A stretch of 64,000 nt of DNA, from the NCBI GenBank assembly GCA_011037195.1, contig JAAEAF010000613.1:124001-188000 (forward strand). The letters run 5' to 3'. Below, piece after piece: positions 1-12,244 of this stretch (positions are counted from its first letter, which is position 1; each line of letters opens with the position of its first letter). Both the position numbers and the translations under genes were made by a program. Under the pieces are notes generated by a model. That model was not told the DNA's origin. It did no database searches and saw only the letters and a list, made by a program, of their open reading frames with translations. Source of the DNA: Triatoma infestans. Taxonomy: Eukaryota; Arthropoda; Insecta; Hemiptera; Reduviidae.

Positions 1-126
1 GGCAAAAAGCCACAGTTTTCCTGTCCATTTTGCCTATATGCCACAAAACTGAAAGGCGATCTTAAAAGACATTGTTTTCTAAGACATAAAGAATATGCGC
101 ACACTTTTGGTTATTATTTTTTTTAA
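1..126 (+). CDS. lola: lola alternative 3' exon, 5' end cut off by window
   Basis: The open frame from base 1 reads the inter-finger linker (GKKPQF), then a complete second finger with C8, C11, H24 and H29 (C-x2-C-x12-H-x4-H). A 12-residue tail rich in aromatic residues follows, ending in TAA at 124-126. The first C2HC finger and the acceptor lie upstream of the window. The linker and the PFCLYATK-type finger core match the other exons of this array, so this is another alternative DNA-binding end of Lola, a nuclear BTB/zinc-finger transcription factor. The downstream DNA is plain AT-rich intron. Confidence 0.85.
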   Translation, partial: GKKPQFSCPFCLYATKLKGDLKRHCFLRHKEYAHTFGYYFF

Positions 127-1585
127 TACCATTTAAATTTATTAAATAAATTGAATAAAAAAAATGAAAAATTTATTTTAATATTCGAGACGATATTTTT
201 TATTGATAATGATGGACATTAGCTTTAATTCTATACTAATGTTTCTAATCTTGCATTGCCTCGTTTTTGAAATATTTTTTATTTTTGTTTTCTACTTGTA
301 AAGAAAACTAAAAAAAAATTAAAATGACGTTTTTCTGTCTTGTTGAAGATGAAAATAAGACTAAATAATAAAGTTATGCAAGCTCTATTTGGCAATGGTG
401 AAAAATCTTGCAGCTTTCTTTTACTACAACATTTATAATGAATTTCTTATTCCATGTTTCAATTTTCACCTAATTGTTGAATTATTCATTCTTAGATTAG
501 TAACATTATTTACATTAATTTTTATTTCTTAATTTCTATAAATTTTAATCAGTAGTAAATGCCGAGGTTTTCTCAATAAGCGCATCCAAAGAATTCAATG
601 AATTGATGTAAACACTTTAGATAAAAGCTGTTTAGGTATATATATATAAATTATTTTTCAAATAATATTATAAACTGGAATATTATAATGCCAAAGCCTA
701 ATCATTACAACGCAAGCATTTCATTATTTTTTTTTGTTGTTCATTTTCTTCTTTTTTCCAAAAACAGTCCTGACATTTTTTAAATGCAGTTTGTTGAAAA
801 TGAATCAAATTAATAATAAAACTGTGTTCAAATAGTCAGCAATATAAACCAATGTTTGCTTTAACATTAAGCGCATTAAAGTTTTTGGATAATCTCCACC
901 AATTTGTCCATTTTTTTTGTCTGTATGATGTACAGGAATTTAGGCAACATTGTATATACAGTTAAATTTAGATAACTTTCAAAACAGAGTATGCAAGGAA
1001 TGAAATTTAAATGCAATTAAAAGTGTATTTTATTATTTTTATAAATAAATAGCTCTACAGTCTAAATTTTACTGTAAAATGATTTCTTTTTCTTTGGCAT
1101 ACATCCATAATTTTTATGTGACTCCTACACCTCCTCTAATTTTTCTGAGGTCAATGGAATCAATAGTGTTAGGCATAAAAAAATAGATCGAAGATATTTT
1201 TTGTATTTCAATATTAATATTCCAATTCCACTCATGTATTTCGTTTCTGTTTTTGATAACGTCTATAAACTCTTATTACAAACTTTTACTTTAAATATTG
1301 AGAGTACTTAACATCAATTTTTTGATGTACAGGTAGGTGAATAGCAAACATATTGTACTGTATGTACTCACAATAATACCAAATTAATTAATTCAAATAA
1401 AAATACAAGGCCGAGACCGGGAATCGAACGCAGTACCACAATATAATTTTCTTATATGAATACTTTATAGGTAACTGCTCAATTTATCTATTCTCTTAAG
1501 CAGAGCAGCATACACTTTTCATTTTCTGCATCTCTTAGTTTATTTAAAGTCAAGATATCTTCTGCCTTACTTTATTTTTATTCAG

Positions 1586-1653
1586 TGGCAAAAGAAAACT
1601 CCAGAGCTTCAAAATTCTTAGGCCAATCAATGGTGACTCGATTTAATATTAAG
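1586..1653 (+). other. candidate internal exon without zinc finger
   Basis: A pyrimidine-rich acceptor ends in TTCAG at 1581-1585, and a consensus donor AAG|GTAAGTG lies at 1651-1660. Read in the array's phase 1, the 68 bases are open for 22 codons (starting VAKENSRASK). The next good acceptor, TTATTTCAG at 1781-1789, would continue in frame for 11 codons to TGA at 1823-1825. This would be a finger-less Lola end, but no homology supports it, and splice-like signals are common in AT-rich introns. Confidence 0.2.
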
Positions 1654-3206
1654 GTAAGTGGCTTTTGTTTTCATATCCAGATTCAAACAAATGTTTAAAA
1701 ACTTCAGTTACATTATAAATGCTTTTCATAATTTATTAAACAAAACTTTATTAATAGAACTTACACTAATTTAATCTTTATTATTTCAGATTTTGTTCTT
1801 GAATCTCTGTTTTCACCAATTCTGATACGTTGGTCAACAAGCCATGATGAAGTTTGGGTGTAAATGTTAAGAAATTTCTACACGGATGCACAAAAACTTA
1901 TAATGAAAATATGCTCTCTAAAGAAATGCCAGATTTTATGTATCTTGAATAGTAGTTTAGTTCTAATGTTTGTATAGATATATCATGTTTGTGTTCAGAG
2001 GATGTTGTGCCTTAAGTACTTCATACTTAATTCTGCCGAGCAACTTGTTCTTATATGTTAGTAATTTTTAATCTTAGATGAGTTTTATTAGTGTAAGCAA
2101 TCTTTCTTTCTTCCATTTCAGTGATGTCAGGGAACAACATAATGAAACGTTAAATAGAGCTCTGATACATAATGAAGTGGTGATAAGCGCTGCAATGACA
2201 TTCTTTGCTTACAGCACTATTGTTACTGTATCTTTTAGTACAGTATTAGTTGCTCCAGTTGATGTTCTAGAACCCTGTTACAGAACAAATAACAATAATT
2301 TGTTACAAACAAATTAATATAATTTTTATAATCGCAGATCATAGGGAAGGTTCAAGTTTATTTGGTCATTGAAACACTAAAACTGTAATTCTTATTTATA
2401 ACTTATAAACCCACACCAGAAAATTAATCATAATTACAATAATTTTGGAGTATTATTATCATCATCAAACAATTTCAGAAATATCACTACACACATTAAT
2501 GTGTTATCTTCCCGACTTTATTAATGTAGAATTATCTTAATTAGGACCTTTTTATCTGACATCCTGTTCATGCTCCAAGATTAATGCAGACGCCACACGA
2601 AAAGCAATTTATTGCATACCAAAAAGTGTTTAGGTCTACAAATTGATTTTTACTCATTTTAAAGAAAAAGATAAATATTACTGATGTTTCATGAGAAAAT
2701 CAAACATTGAAAACGCTTTATTGGTTTTTATAGCTGTTCTAAACAGCAAAAAGGACAAATATGTGTATCAATTAAAAATCTATAAGTTTATTTTCATTCT
2801 TTTGTAATGTGCTTGTTTGTACTTGTATATTGTCGTAGGTTATACACAGAATAGTATTATGGTAACTAAAGTAAGTTATGTAATTGTGACTGACAAGTTG
2901 ATGGACGAATACAAAATCAATTCATGCATTTCCTTTCTTTTTCGTTGAAGATAGATCAGATTTAATACACATATCAAATGTTTCTTTCATGAGTTCTAGG
3001 AATATTTTGTTATTTTCTTTTTTCAGATTTTGTTTTCATTTTTTTGCGCAACCTTACTTTGGTCTGCACTCGATTTATTAATGTTAGAAGAAGTAGATGG
3101 GGGCAAGAATTGACATTTTCGGGAGTTCTTAAACTGCTTATTATGTATTTTTAATTTCTCTTACTGTTTCTATATAGTACTAGAGACAGCTCCTATATCC
3201 TTACTA

Positions 3207-3420
3207 GGGAGGGGATTAGCTCAATGGTAGCGCGTTGGACATTCACGTGGAGGTCCCGGTTTCGAGCCCAGTGCTACCCCTTAGATATTTTCTTCCTAGG
3301 AGCCTCACAGTTTAGATTAGATTCATTGTCCGGTGATGGAAGTGTTATCTGTAGAACGAGAGAACACTGTCTGGAAGCAGACAGTGAATTGATGGCTCAC
3401 TGGGGATGACACAGTATATC
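3207..3420 (+). mobile_element. tRNA-headed SINE copy 1
   Basis: Bases 3211-3280 look like a tRNA: an A-box-like TAGCTCAATGGTAGCG, a B-box-like GGTTTCGAGCCC and an end in CTACCCC. The arms do not pair well enough for a working tRNA. The following body (TTAGATATTTTCTTCCTAGG onward) recurs after the tRNA-like head at 54657, which shows a mobile tRNA-derived SINE rather than a tRNA gene. The open frame through it is incidental. Confidence 0.6.
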
Positions 3421-3611
3421 TTTCAGGGTTACACAGTGTTTCTTTCGCATTACGCTATTCCCTAAAATGAAACATATAGAAAACTGTGAATGGCGCCATA
3501 AATTCGAACTGGAGAGAATTATTGTTCATTTTGAAGAAAAAGTTAATATTTTTTTAACAATTATCAGTATCTTGAATAGATATGGATTCTATGAAGGTAA
3601 GTTTATTAAAT

Positions 3612-3904
3612 GTTGTGGTTAGGTCCGCAGAGCTGGAAAGCATCACAAATATATTCCGTATTAGCTTGCTTCATTTTGTGGTCATCGGCCGGTTTCGTGC
3701 GTTCACCCATCATTGATGATAAAATCGCTGTCTTGATAAAACAGTGTGATAACACAGACTTGAACAGAGCAAACTTGAGTATATAAACTGATTTTGCTCT
3801 GTGCAAGTCTGTGTCATCGCACTGTTTTTGCTGATGGGCGAACCCCCAAAAAACCGGCAGATAACCAAAAAAGGAAGCTTATCACGGAAAATATCTAAGA
3901 TGGG
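3612..3904. mobile_element. Family A inverted-repeat element, copy A1
   Basis: It begins GTTGTGGTTAGGTCCGCAGA and ends with CACGGAAAATATCT near 3893. The arms are inverted copies of each other around a centre carrying AACAGAGCAAA / TTTGCTCTGTGCA. Similar flanks (TTATTAAAT at 3603-3611, TTATTAAAAT at 3905-3914) suggest a target duplication. It is more diverged than the copies at 26651 and 59580; its hammerhead-like cores are damaged. Confidence 0.65.
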
Positions 3905-5255
3905 TTATTAAAATAGATTTATTATACCTAATAACAAATTAACAATCTTTGGGGGGGGGGATTTTCTAAAATTGGAAATTGCATTTTAAATCGATTTCAT
4001 TCTAAAAATATCATAAACTCAGTTGCGGGAAGTTTCCATTTCACTCTCTCTTATAACTGGTGGTGGTGGGGGCTTTTGTACCACTGACACAAAAAGTACC
4101 CAGTTTTTAAGAGAAGTCATTTTAAGACTAAATACCAGTCCCTTCAAAGAATTTTCCACAATTCTTGCCTGATGGAACAGGCAAAATAATATTTATATTT
4201 TGTTTTTGGTTTTACAAAGATATGGAGCATAAAGAAAATGTACACGTTCAAACTGACAGACGCTTTTTAAAATGCAATTCACAAATTTTTGTCTATCTAT
4301 GATCCTTAACTTGGTGTTAGCGATTTAGATTAATTGATTTACTTGTTTGTAGAATTTAAAACATTTTTATAGAATAATTGATGTACTTATCAAAGTAATC
4401 GGTGCGTTAAAAACAAATTGGTGATAACTTATACATCGATTTTTTAAATAAAACTAAATTTTTTCATTTAAAATGAAAATATTAGGTTATTATTTCTTTT
4501 TTTTTCCTTGTACATGTTAGTCAGTTGAATAAGAAATACTATTTCTTTTCATTATGCTCAATTAATTTAGCTGTGCCAAATTGTTTATTTCTTTTAGTCT
4601 TTTTGTATTTTATATCTAATTGCCAATTTCACGCAGATTTTTTTTTTAATTGTATAAAATATTATTTTGTAATAAATACTGTAATTTTATTTCACATGCT
4701 TTTATATTTTATTTTCCATTGTATATAAAAAAAAAATTGATGTTTGGTAATGCTAGCACAACATCTGTCAGTACCTCTTTTTACTTGGAGTTTTTACTCA
4801 AGTTAAATTTAAAAAAAAAAATCACGTATTTAATTATTCCATACAAACATTATTTTCTGTAGTTGATTTTGATATCATATTTATTGATTGCGAATTTTTC
4901 GCTCACTTGGATATCTACGTACTTTGATGACTTTCATGATTGTTTAAAAACTTCAAAATGGCATTGTAGTGGACTTCAAAAGTCAAAGTTTTATTAATGA
5001 GTTTAAAGTGCCGATCAGTACCACTTATTTAGGATTGCATTGATTGAATTTCTATTAATATTATGACATTTCTATTTTTACAGTTGCAAAATTTTGTTCT
5101 TATTAATAGAATTCTTTGGATCATAAATCAGGTTACTATTATTATTTGAATTTTACAAATTATCATTTACTAATTTTTAAGGTAATTTAAGTTTGTAAAA
5201 CAAAATTAATATTCTTATTTATAAATTTTACTTCAAGATTAAAAATTTGTCTTAG

Positions 5256-5479
5256 ATGGTGGCCGATATCACAAACAAGGTCAATCTGGTGAAATGTTCT
5301 ACTGTAATCGTTGTAATCGATCTTATCTGAGTAAGAATGCACTTGGCAATCATCTGCGCTATGAATGCGGGCAAGAACCTAAATACACTTGCAATTTATG
5401 CACTTTTCGTACCAAATATAGAGCATATTTGAAGACTCATTATTTTCTTAAACATAAGGATGAAGTGCCATCAAATTGA
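5256..5479 (+). CDS. lola: lola alternative 3' exon
   Basis: The acceptor TTTGTCTTAG ends at 5255; two bases complete a split codon and 73 residues follow. Finger 1 uses C16, C19, H32 and C37 (C2HC), with the core RSYLSKNALGNHLRYEC. The linker is GQEPKY. Finger 2 uses C45, C48, H61 and H66, with middle TFRTKYRAYLK. The tail is KDEVPSN, then TGA. An internal ATG at 5294 is not the start, because translation enters from the shared upstream exon. The closest relative is the exon at 8515: both share ALGNHLRYECG-EPKY and an FRTK second finger, so the two look like a tandem duplicate. No AATAAA lies close to the stop. Confidence 0.92.
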
Positions 5480-7250
5480 ATGTTACACAACAAAATATGC
5501 TTTATTACTGTAAGTTATGTGAGCATTTGTTTCTGTTCAAATCGCTCGAGTGTTTGTGTGTATGTTTATTATCAAATTTTTTTAAAAATGATTTTGGATT
5601 CTTAGTTACTCAACTCTAAATATAGAAAACAAGTTTTCATAAATATTTATTCGAGTTTTGAAATCTATAGCATTTGTAATATTTGCAGATTAAACCGTAT
5701 TATTTCTAAAACAATGATAAGAATGATCTTGCTCAAATATAAATATTGTTATTTATTTTGTGAAATATGTAATGTTATTTTGGAAATGAATTTATGGCTT
5801 CTGCCTTAATACAACAATGGATTTGTGTAAAACATTTCAAGCATTATATGAAAGATTTCATTAGTAATGGATTATTTTTCTTTCTTTCTGTGCAAATACA
5901 TATGTAATCATTCCATTTTTAATTAATATAAATATGAGAAGTTGGTTACAAAATATTTGTGTATTCTGAATTACTTTATTTCTTTACATTATATTTTAAA
6001 AACAAGTAAAAAATGAATATAATTATTTAATAAAGAATAAAGTTAGAGAGATATGAAAGTTTAAACATATATTTGTCAAGTTCATTGGCTTACGTTGTAT
6101 AGTTCAACCATCTCATTTGACTGAATGATTTTAAGCATAAAACTGAATCATTCTGAACTTTTTTATGACCTTTCTAAATTTTCTATGTTACTCTTCTCAA
6201 AGTCTCTGTTAAAAAACTTAGAGAAAGTAACCTAAAAAATTTAATCTAACTGAATGATTTCTATTCCAGCCTTTATTAGAAACTTGAAGATTCTTCTCTA
6301 TACTAATAAGATTTGAAAATCAAAAACTATTACAGTAAAGGATCAGTATGATACACCCTTTTTCATACAGTTTGTTGAATTAACTTGTCTTTTAAAGATA
6401 GAATGAAGAATTGGTTCGTTTCTAAGAATATGTTTTTAAAAAGTATATTTAAAGTCTTATAATTTGCACTAAAAACATGAATTCTTTTATTAATATATTT
6501 AATAGGGGGGTATTAGTCATAATTTTGTCCAGGCACTTCAAATATTAATGTCTGCGTGTACTATAAGTACCTTATATATTTTAAATGCATTCATACACCA
6601 AAAGTGTAGTTCAGTTATTGAACTGGTAGTTTGGTCTACAATGCAACTTGGTTGGTTATGTTCTTCTGTATTTGCTTCTACATTTAATTTAATTTGACTA
6701 GCTTTGTGATTTCCATAGACTGAATGTAATTAAAGAATACGATAACCTCTAAATTCTTAAAATGAATTTTGTGATAAAGTTGCCTTATACATTATCTCCA
6801 CTGAAGAAAATAGTAGGTAATTAAAAAACAGAAATTCACGTTGGTATTTTTTATTCTGTTTATGTCAGTTGTAACTAAATTTTTCTATATACTTTCCTAA
6901 GAATGATATAAAAGTACTCAGTGTTCAAACATAGGCAAAGTAAATAGAATTTACTTAATGTCAATGTCATTAGTCATTTGGAAAATTCATATTTATCAAT
7001 ATGATTCTATTATGTCAAATATTTGTCTAATAAAAGATGTGTCTTAGACTTCTATTCCACTATTTATTTAGTATCATTTTCATTTAATGTTTATTTTTAT
7101 TTCCCATATTTCTTGGAATATTTGCTCTTTTTTTTACGAATCATACTCGTTGTGAATTTAATAATTTATACAGTTGAATTGGAAAACAGATCAAAAAATT
7201 GAATTTTTCCATACTTTATACAGACGTGTTGCCTTATTATATAATGTGTC

Positions 7251-7353
7251 ATGGGATCCGAACCAATATAAATTCACAGGATCCGAAATGCGGAGAAATT
7301 CAAAAATGAATTAATCTAGTTACTCGCTAGCTAGGCCAGACTAGGGTGGGAGA

Positions 7354-7384
<31 letters not shown>

Positions 7385-7863
7385 TTTCTAGATATATATA
7401 TATATATATATATATATAATACAGCCGAGCAACCCTACAGGAGAACAGTTTAGGCAGTTTATGACATTAATCGCTGTCACTAATGTAATAGATGTGAGAA
7501 GGAAAGAGAATTAGAGTCAGAGAGAATGGATTTTAGAGAAATAAATTAGAATATTTGCTGAACACTATAATGAAATAACACACAAACTGCAAGGACTTAA
7601 CAGTATAACAGAAGTTAGGTAGGGAGAGATATATAAAGAGATAAACTGGATGAATAATGAGAAGGTAGTTGATAGGTTGCTGACTGGTTGTCAACTGGTC
7701 ATAAAGTGTTTTAAAATTGTTCTCCTGTAGGGCTAGCTCGGCTGTCCTACAATATATAAAGTCTCCCACCCAGTCTGGCCAAGGTAGCGAGTAACTAGAT
7801 TGATTCATTTTTGTGTTTCTCCGCTCTTCGGATCATATGAATTTATAATGATTAGAATCCCAT
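7251..7863. repeat. Foldback element with about 150-bp arms (family C)
   Basis: The left arm (7251-7448) and right arm (7716-7863) are inverted copies: both carry ATGGGAT-, GCGGAGAAA, AATCTAGTTACTCGCTA, GGCCAGACT and CCCTACAGGAGAACA in mirrored order. The left arm has gained a (TC)n run at about 7353-7380 and a (TA)n run at about 7391-7417 that the right arm mostly lacks. The open frame inside on the - strand has no domain. It is a non-autonomous inverted-repeat element, superfamily not determined. Confidence 0.65.
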
Positions 7864-8214
7864 TAAATATGAAAATTATTCCTTTAATTTGCAGAGATTT
7901 TTCAGACAGAATATTTGAATCTTGAGTGGTATATGAGGCAATTTCCGAATCTATAATGATATTGCAGTTATTAAATTTCTCATCTGTCAAGTAATTATAG
8001 AAACTAATAGATTTTTACAACAAGGATTTCTTTTTAAAAACCATTAACTTAGGTTCTTTTATTTTATATTTGTATGTATCGTAACAAAAAAACATGACTT
8101 GTAGGTGTTAAAATAAAATGGATTAAAATCTTAAGAGATTTTAATTAGTGCTCTATTAGAAACGTAAATATATTTTAAAAGATAGTTATTACTGTTCTCT
8201 CATACAAATTTATT

Positions 8215-8312
8215 GTTGTGGTTGGTTCTGCAGAGCAAAAAGAAGCAGAGCTGCAGGCTAAAAGTTTGTATAGAAATAAACCAAGGCTATCATAGAAAAT
8301 ATCTCTGACAAA
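8215..8312. mobile_element. Family A element, deleted copy A2
   Basis: It retains the family's 5' end (TTGTGGTTGGTTCTGCAGAG) and its other end (GCTATCATAGAAAATATCTC). Most of both arms, including the hammerhead-like part, is missing, leaving about 100 bp. Confidence 0.5.
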
Positions 8313-8514
8313 TTTATTCTTTCAATAAATAGATGAAGACACCCAAAGGCTTGAGATTTTGGTATAAAGTCCTAGTAATGTTATTAAGCAGCTTAGTTCT
8401 TAAAATAATCATAAACAATGTCATTTATTAATTTCTTTATTCTAGGAACAGAAAGGTTCAGAGCAAAGAACCATTTTTTTGTATTTATGTAATTTCTTTT
8501 TTTGTTTTCTACAG

Positions 8515-8744
8515 ATCGTCCACTTGCTTTGGTGGTTAAACAAGAAAAATTTAAGTGTCAGAAATGTGATCGAGTATATATGAGTAAGAAGGCACTTGGT
8601 AATCATTTACGCTATGAATGTGGATTGGAACCTAAATATCAATGTACACTTTGTCCATTCAGGACGAAACATAAAGGATCACTCAAGAAACATACCTTTC
8701 ATAAACATGTTTCATTACTTACTGCCAAGTATCTTGTGGAATAA
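8515..8744 (+). CDS. lola: lola alternative 3' exon
   Basis: The pyrimidine-rich acceptor TTTTCTACAG ends at 8514. Two bases (AT) complete a split codon, then 75 residues. Finger 1: C14, C17, H30, C35, core DRVYMSKKALGNHLRYEC. Linker GLEPKYQ. Finger 2: C43, C46, H59, H64, middle PFRTKHKGSLKK. The tail is VSLLTAKYLVE and TAA. AATAAA at 8773-8778, 29 bases past the stop, is a likely poly(A) signal. It is sister to the exon at 5256. The next exon's acceptor is only about 300 bases downstream, one of the tightest spacings in the array. Confidence 0.94.
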
Positions 8745-9048
8745 AAATATATAAAATTAAACTATGAATAGGAATAAATGAAAGTAAAGGTTTGGTTTTT
8801 TTATTATTATCTTTATTAGTTTAAACTCTTATTAAAATACATTCTTAGCGAATTAAGGATACATTTAAAAATTTCAGAAATCAATTTTGATATTAGTGGT
8901 GATAGGGTTTGAAAGCTGTTTGAAGCATCTTTATAAATTTTAATACTTAATATTATATTGGTTGTGCTTCACATTTTTTTTATAATTCGCAGTAAATTTA
9001 CTATTAAGAAAATTCATACTAATTGAATAATCGATAAAAATTTTTCAG

Positions 9049-9248
9049 GACAAGAAATCCGACCTTACATATGTCAGCATTGCAGAAGGACATACAAATA
9101 TAAGAATGGACTTAATGCCCATCTGAGATATGAATGTGGTGTTTCTCCGCAATTTTCTTGTGGTGTTTGTTTGAAAACATTTGCTGTGAAATCTTCACTT
9201 AGTCGCCATCTTAGAAATTTGCATACAGATGAGGCAAGTTATTTTTAA
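9049..9248 (+). CDS. lola: lola alternative 3' exon with classical second finger
   Basis: The acceptor ATTTTTCAG ends at 9048; two bases complete a Gly codon, then 65 residues. Finger 1: C8, C11, H24, C29 (RTYKYKNGLNAHLRYEC). The linker is GVSPQFS instead of GKEPQF. Finger 2: C37, C40, H53, H58 with core LKTFAVKSSLSRHLRNLH. This is a textbook C2H2 finger (Phe and Leu at the standard core positions) rather than the CPYR-type finger seen elsewhere. The tail is TDEASYF, then TAA at 9246-9248. It may represent an older or differently selected member of the set, with different DNA preference. Confidence 0.88.
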
Positions 9249-10717
9249 AAATTAATTTACTAGAATCCCATTTCAAAATACAAAACAAAAAGAATCTAAA
9301 AATTTTAAGATGTATTCCAAAGTAATTTGATTACATTAAAAAAAAAAGAATGTATACGAAAATATAGAGGTTTTTATTGAAACCATTCTCACTTGTCTTT
9401 CATTGAACCCTAGTATCTCATTAGTAAAAGTAATGTTTACTTGACAAGATTTAGACATACTTTTTGTGATTCATTTTGCTATTATTCTGATTATAAGATT
9501 ATTAACAATATTGATTCAAATAATATGAACCCTTTGTGCTTTGCAATAATATGGAATAGAAAATTAAAATAAAAAAAATTATACTTAAAAAATACACACT
9601 TTTTTTTTTAACTTTTAGGCCTGAACTTTTCTCACATATGTGTACAATCCGCAACGAATAATAAAAAACCTAATATTCGGAGAAACATTATCGATGGAAA
9701 TTGATAGAAATAATAATAAAAACTTACGTTTATGGTTGTGGGACAGACTCTAATAAACCTATTATTATTTTGGCAGTATAAACATCATTTCGTGAGAAAT
9801 AACTATTATGCTATGATACCTTCATCAAGTAGATAACAAGAAAAAAATGCATATAAATATGTTAACAATATTATATTGGAAACACTATTCATAATATGAA
9901 TATGTTCATTCGCATATTATTGTATAAAATTTAATCTTTTTATCTTTGTCTAGCCATATTAACAATTATTTTTTATTGCAGGTTACAACCAGTCTCAAGA
10001 CTGGAAACTTGCAAAGAGAAGCCATTTAAAGAGGATGTATCAAAAATCAGATTAAACTCTGTAAATTTATTTAATGAAATATATAGAGCAGCATGTTCTA
10101 CTTTTATAATCCTCACCATTTCCTCTGTTTCTTCCTTCTTTTTATTTTTATCTGCATTGCATTTTATGGTATTGTGTTTGTTAGAGATTATTGCAGTTTT
10201 CAAAATTACTCAAAATTAGTTTTATTTCTGAGTTAATTCGCAATTTCTACTCTTGGTGGATTACTTGAAAAAGACTTAAATATTAAAATTTTGTCATGAA
10301 TAAATAGTTTTTTTTATTGATCGATACTGTTCAAAAATTATTCATGTTGTAAAATTAATTTTTCTTTTCGGCTGAGATTCATCATGAAATGTTGATCAGT
10401 AAATGAGCTTTGATAGAACTTTGGTGATATACCCGGCTAAAGGCATTTTGAGTCCTGCTGAATCGCTAGAGCTATGGAAAAATTTTCGAACTTGGGATTC
10501 TACTTAAATGGAATAGATAACTTCATATAAGTAAAATATATAATTGAATTTAATCATTGCAATGCTCGAATTAATGTAGTTGATATTAAGTCCATACAAA
10601 ATAACCAGCATAACAAACACATTACCTCCTCCAAAAAATACGAACATTGAAATTTTTTCAAAATATATTGTTTAAGTAAAACAAATTTTACTGACATCAG
10701 CATGTTAATAGTTGCAG
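9249..10717. other. AT-rich spacer, nothing recognised
   Basis: AT-rich DNA with no finger motif, no splice pair of note and no repeat family member that I could recognise. The - strand open frame at 9973-10203 has no domain. Confidence 0.55.
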
Positions 10718-10959
10718 GTCTGGACAGGCGATATTGGGAAACATTGGTGAATAAGTTTGTTTGTACACGGTGTGGCCGTGAATATATCTACAAGAGGAAT
10801 CTAGTCTACCATCAGAGATTCGAATGTGGCAAAGAACCACAATTTCATTGCCCATATTGCCCGCATAGAACGAAACATAAAGGCTCGCTTAAGAAACATG
10901 TAATTACAAAACATTATGGAGCTACAGCTTTAGATCTTGTTAAATCAAGGCAATCTTGA
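10718..10959 (+). CDS. lola: lola alternative 3' exon
   Basis: The acceptor AGTTGCAG ends at 10717; GT completes a Gly codon, then 79 residues. A longer lead than usual (LDRRYWETLVNKFV) precedes finger 1: C15, C18, H31, C36 (GREYIYKRNLVYHQRFEC). Linker GKEPQFH. Finger 2: C44, C47, H60, H65 (PHRTKHKGSLKK). The tail is YGATALDLVKSRQS and TGA. AATAAA at 10996-11001 lies 37 bases past the stop. Its second finger resembles that of the exon at 8515, while finger 1 belongs to the GKEPQF group. Confidence 0.94.
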
Positions 10960-12244
10960 TCTGTAATAATTGTTTTATTGTTGATATTAATTATTAATAA
11001 AATGCATTCCTGTTTTAGTTTTTATTGATCTTTATTTTTTTAATTTTCAATAATATCAGTTTTGGCCAGTGCACAATATATTAAAATGTTGAATGTGTAT
11101 TTTATTTAATATTTAGTCAAATTAACAAGAATCTTACGCAGTAGCACAGATGAGTTTAACTGTTCACATCGTGACTAAGTTACAATAATATTATCTAATG
11201 ATGGATACAATAATGGCTTTTTTTTCTATTTTTTTTAATTTATTCAAAAAGCATTATTCTTCCATTTTAAAATAAGGCTAATACATATTCTAATTGTGAT
11301 GAATTTAATAGATTGCTTTCGAATAGCTCAAGGGAATTGCTTGGCGATTTGTGCTGTATTAATTTTTTTGAAAATTAGAATAATGGAGATATTTATCAAT
11401 TAACTGTCTATAGTATTGTTTTATTTATTTACTAATTTTTTTGGAAGATTTATATCGTATGTAGGATTGGCATCTACCTCTTGGATTCATTAAGTATGGA
11501 GAGCACATTTATCAGCATCATCAAGGTAAATGAAGTAATTTTATATTTTTTTTCTATGAGTGCTGGTGATGTCATAATAAATGGGGTTCGAGTTATTAGG
11601 CTGGTATGTACACAGGGATGCCAAGATCTCTGAAAATATGGCAGTTCATTTCCTCCAATGGGAATCACTAAGACTACGAAACAGTAAAATGTATTTGCCA
11701 GTAAGCTATAGAAACTTGCTTGAATATTATAATTATTTGAATGAAACGTATATAAAACCAAACTTTATATTAAAAAAAAAAGTAGTAAAATAATTTCTTC
11801 ACGTTTGCTCTACTTCATTCTCAAATTTCATTTGGCAATTATTATTCACACTCAGAATTTGTTTACATATTTGTTTTAATGTTACTTTAAAATTAATAGC
11901 AATTGATGTCAGATCCTCTCATTATACCAAAACACAATATCAAATTTGAACTTAATTCGGATATTTCACACAGTCGCAATACTTCCGCAGTAAGAGAAAG
12001 TAAAATTAGTATGGAATTATACGGTAAATGTAAGATTTAATGTTCTATATATAAGTTTTTGCTGTTTTTATAGAAATAAACCAATTTACATTATTATAGC
12101 TTGTTCAGGGATTTTTTAGAAATAGGATTATCTTTTGATCAAAATCTAGGGAGGTATCTGCGATATCAATAATGGTAATTGATGTTTATTTATAGATCCC
12201 ATATGTTTTATGTCTACTAATCATAATATTTCATATTGCTTATA
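10960..12244. other. AT-rich spacer, nothing recognised
   Basis: After the likely poly(A) signal near 10996 there is only AT-rich sequence. The overlapping open frames around 11474-11793 on both strands show no domain and are read as chance. Confidence 0.5.

Larger units (their letters stand above)
127..5255. other. long AT-rich spacer between first two exons
   Basis: About 5.1 kb without a zinc-finger exon. It contains a possible non-finger exon pair (1586-1825), a tRNA-headed SINE (3207-3420) and a 290-bp inverted-repeat element (3612-3904), listed separately. The short open frames near 2078, 4525 and 4650 have no recognisable domain and the composition of the surrounding intron. A G run lies at about 3951-3960. 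I see nothing else. Confidence 0.6.
5480..8514. other. AT-rich spacer with one foldback element
   Basis: Intronic or 3' flanking DNA. AATAAA motifs near 6028-6040 could serve the preceding exon's poly(A) site. An inverted-repeat element (7251-7863) and a shrunken Family A copy (8215-8312) are annotated separately. No other coding signal seen. Confidence 0.6.

Noticed and set aside
3211..3280. Functional tRNA gene
   Set aside because: A and B boxes are recognisable, but the acceptor stem and arms pair poorly, and the body after it recurs with the second copy at 54657: SINE.
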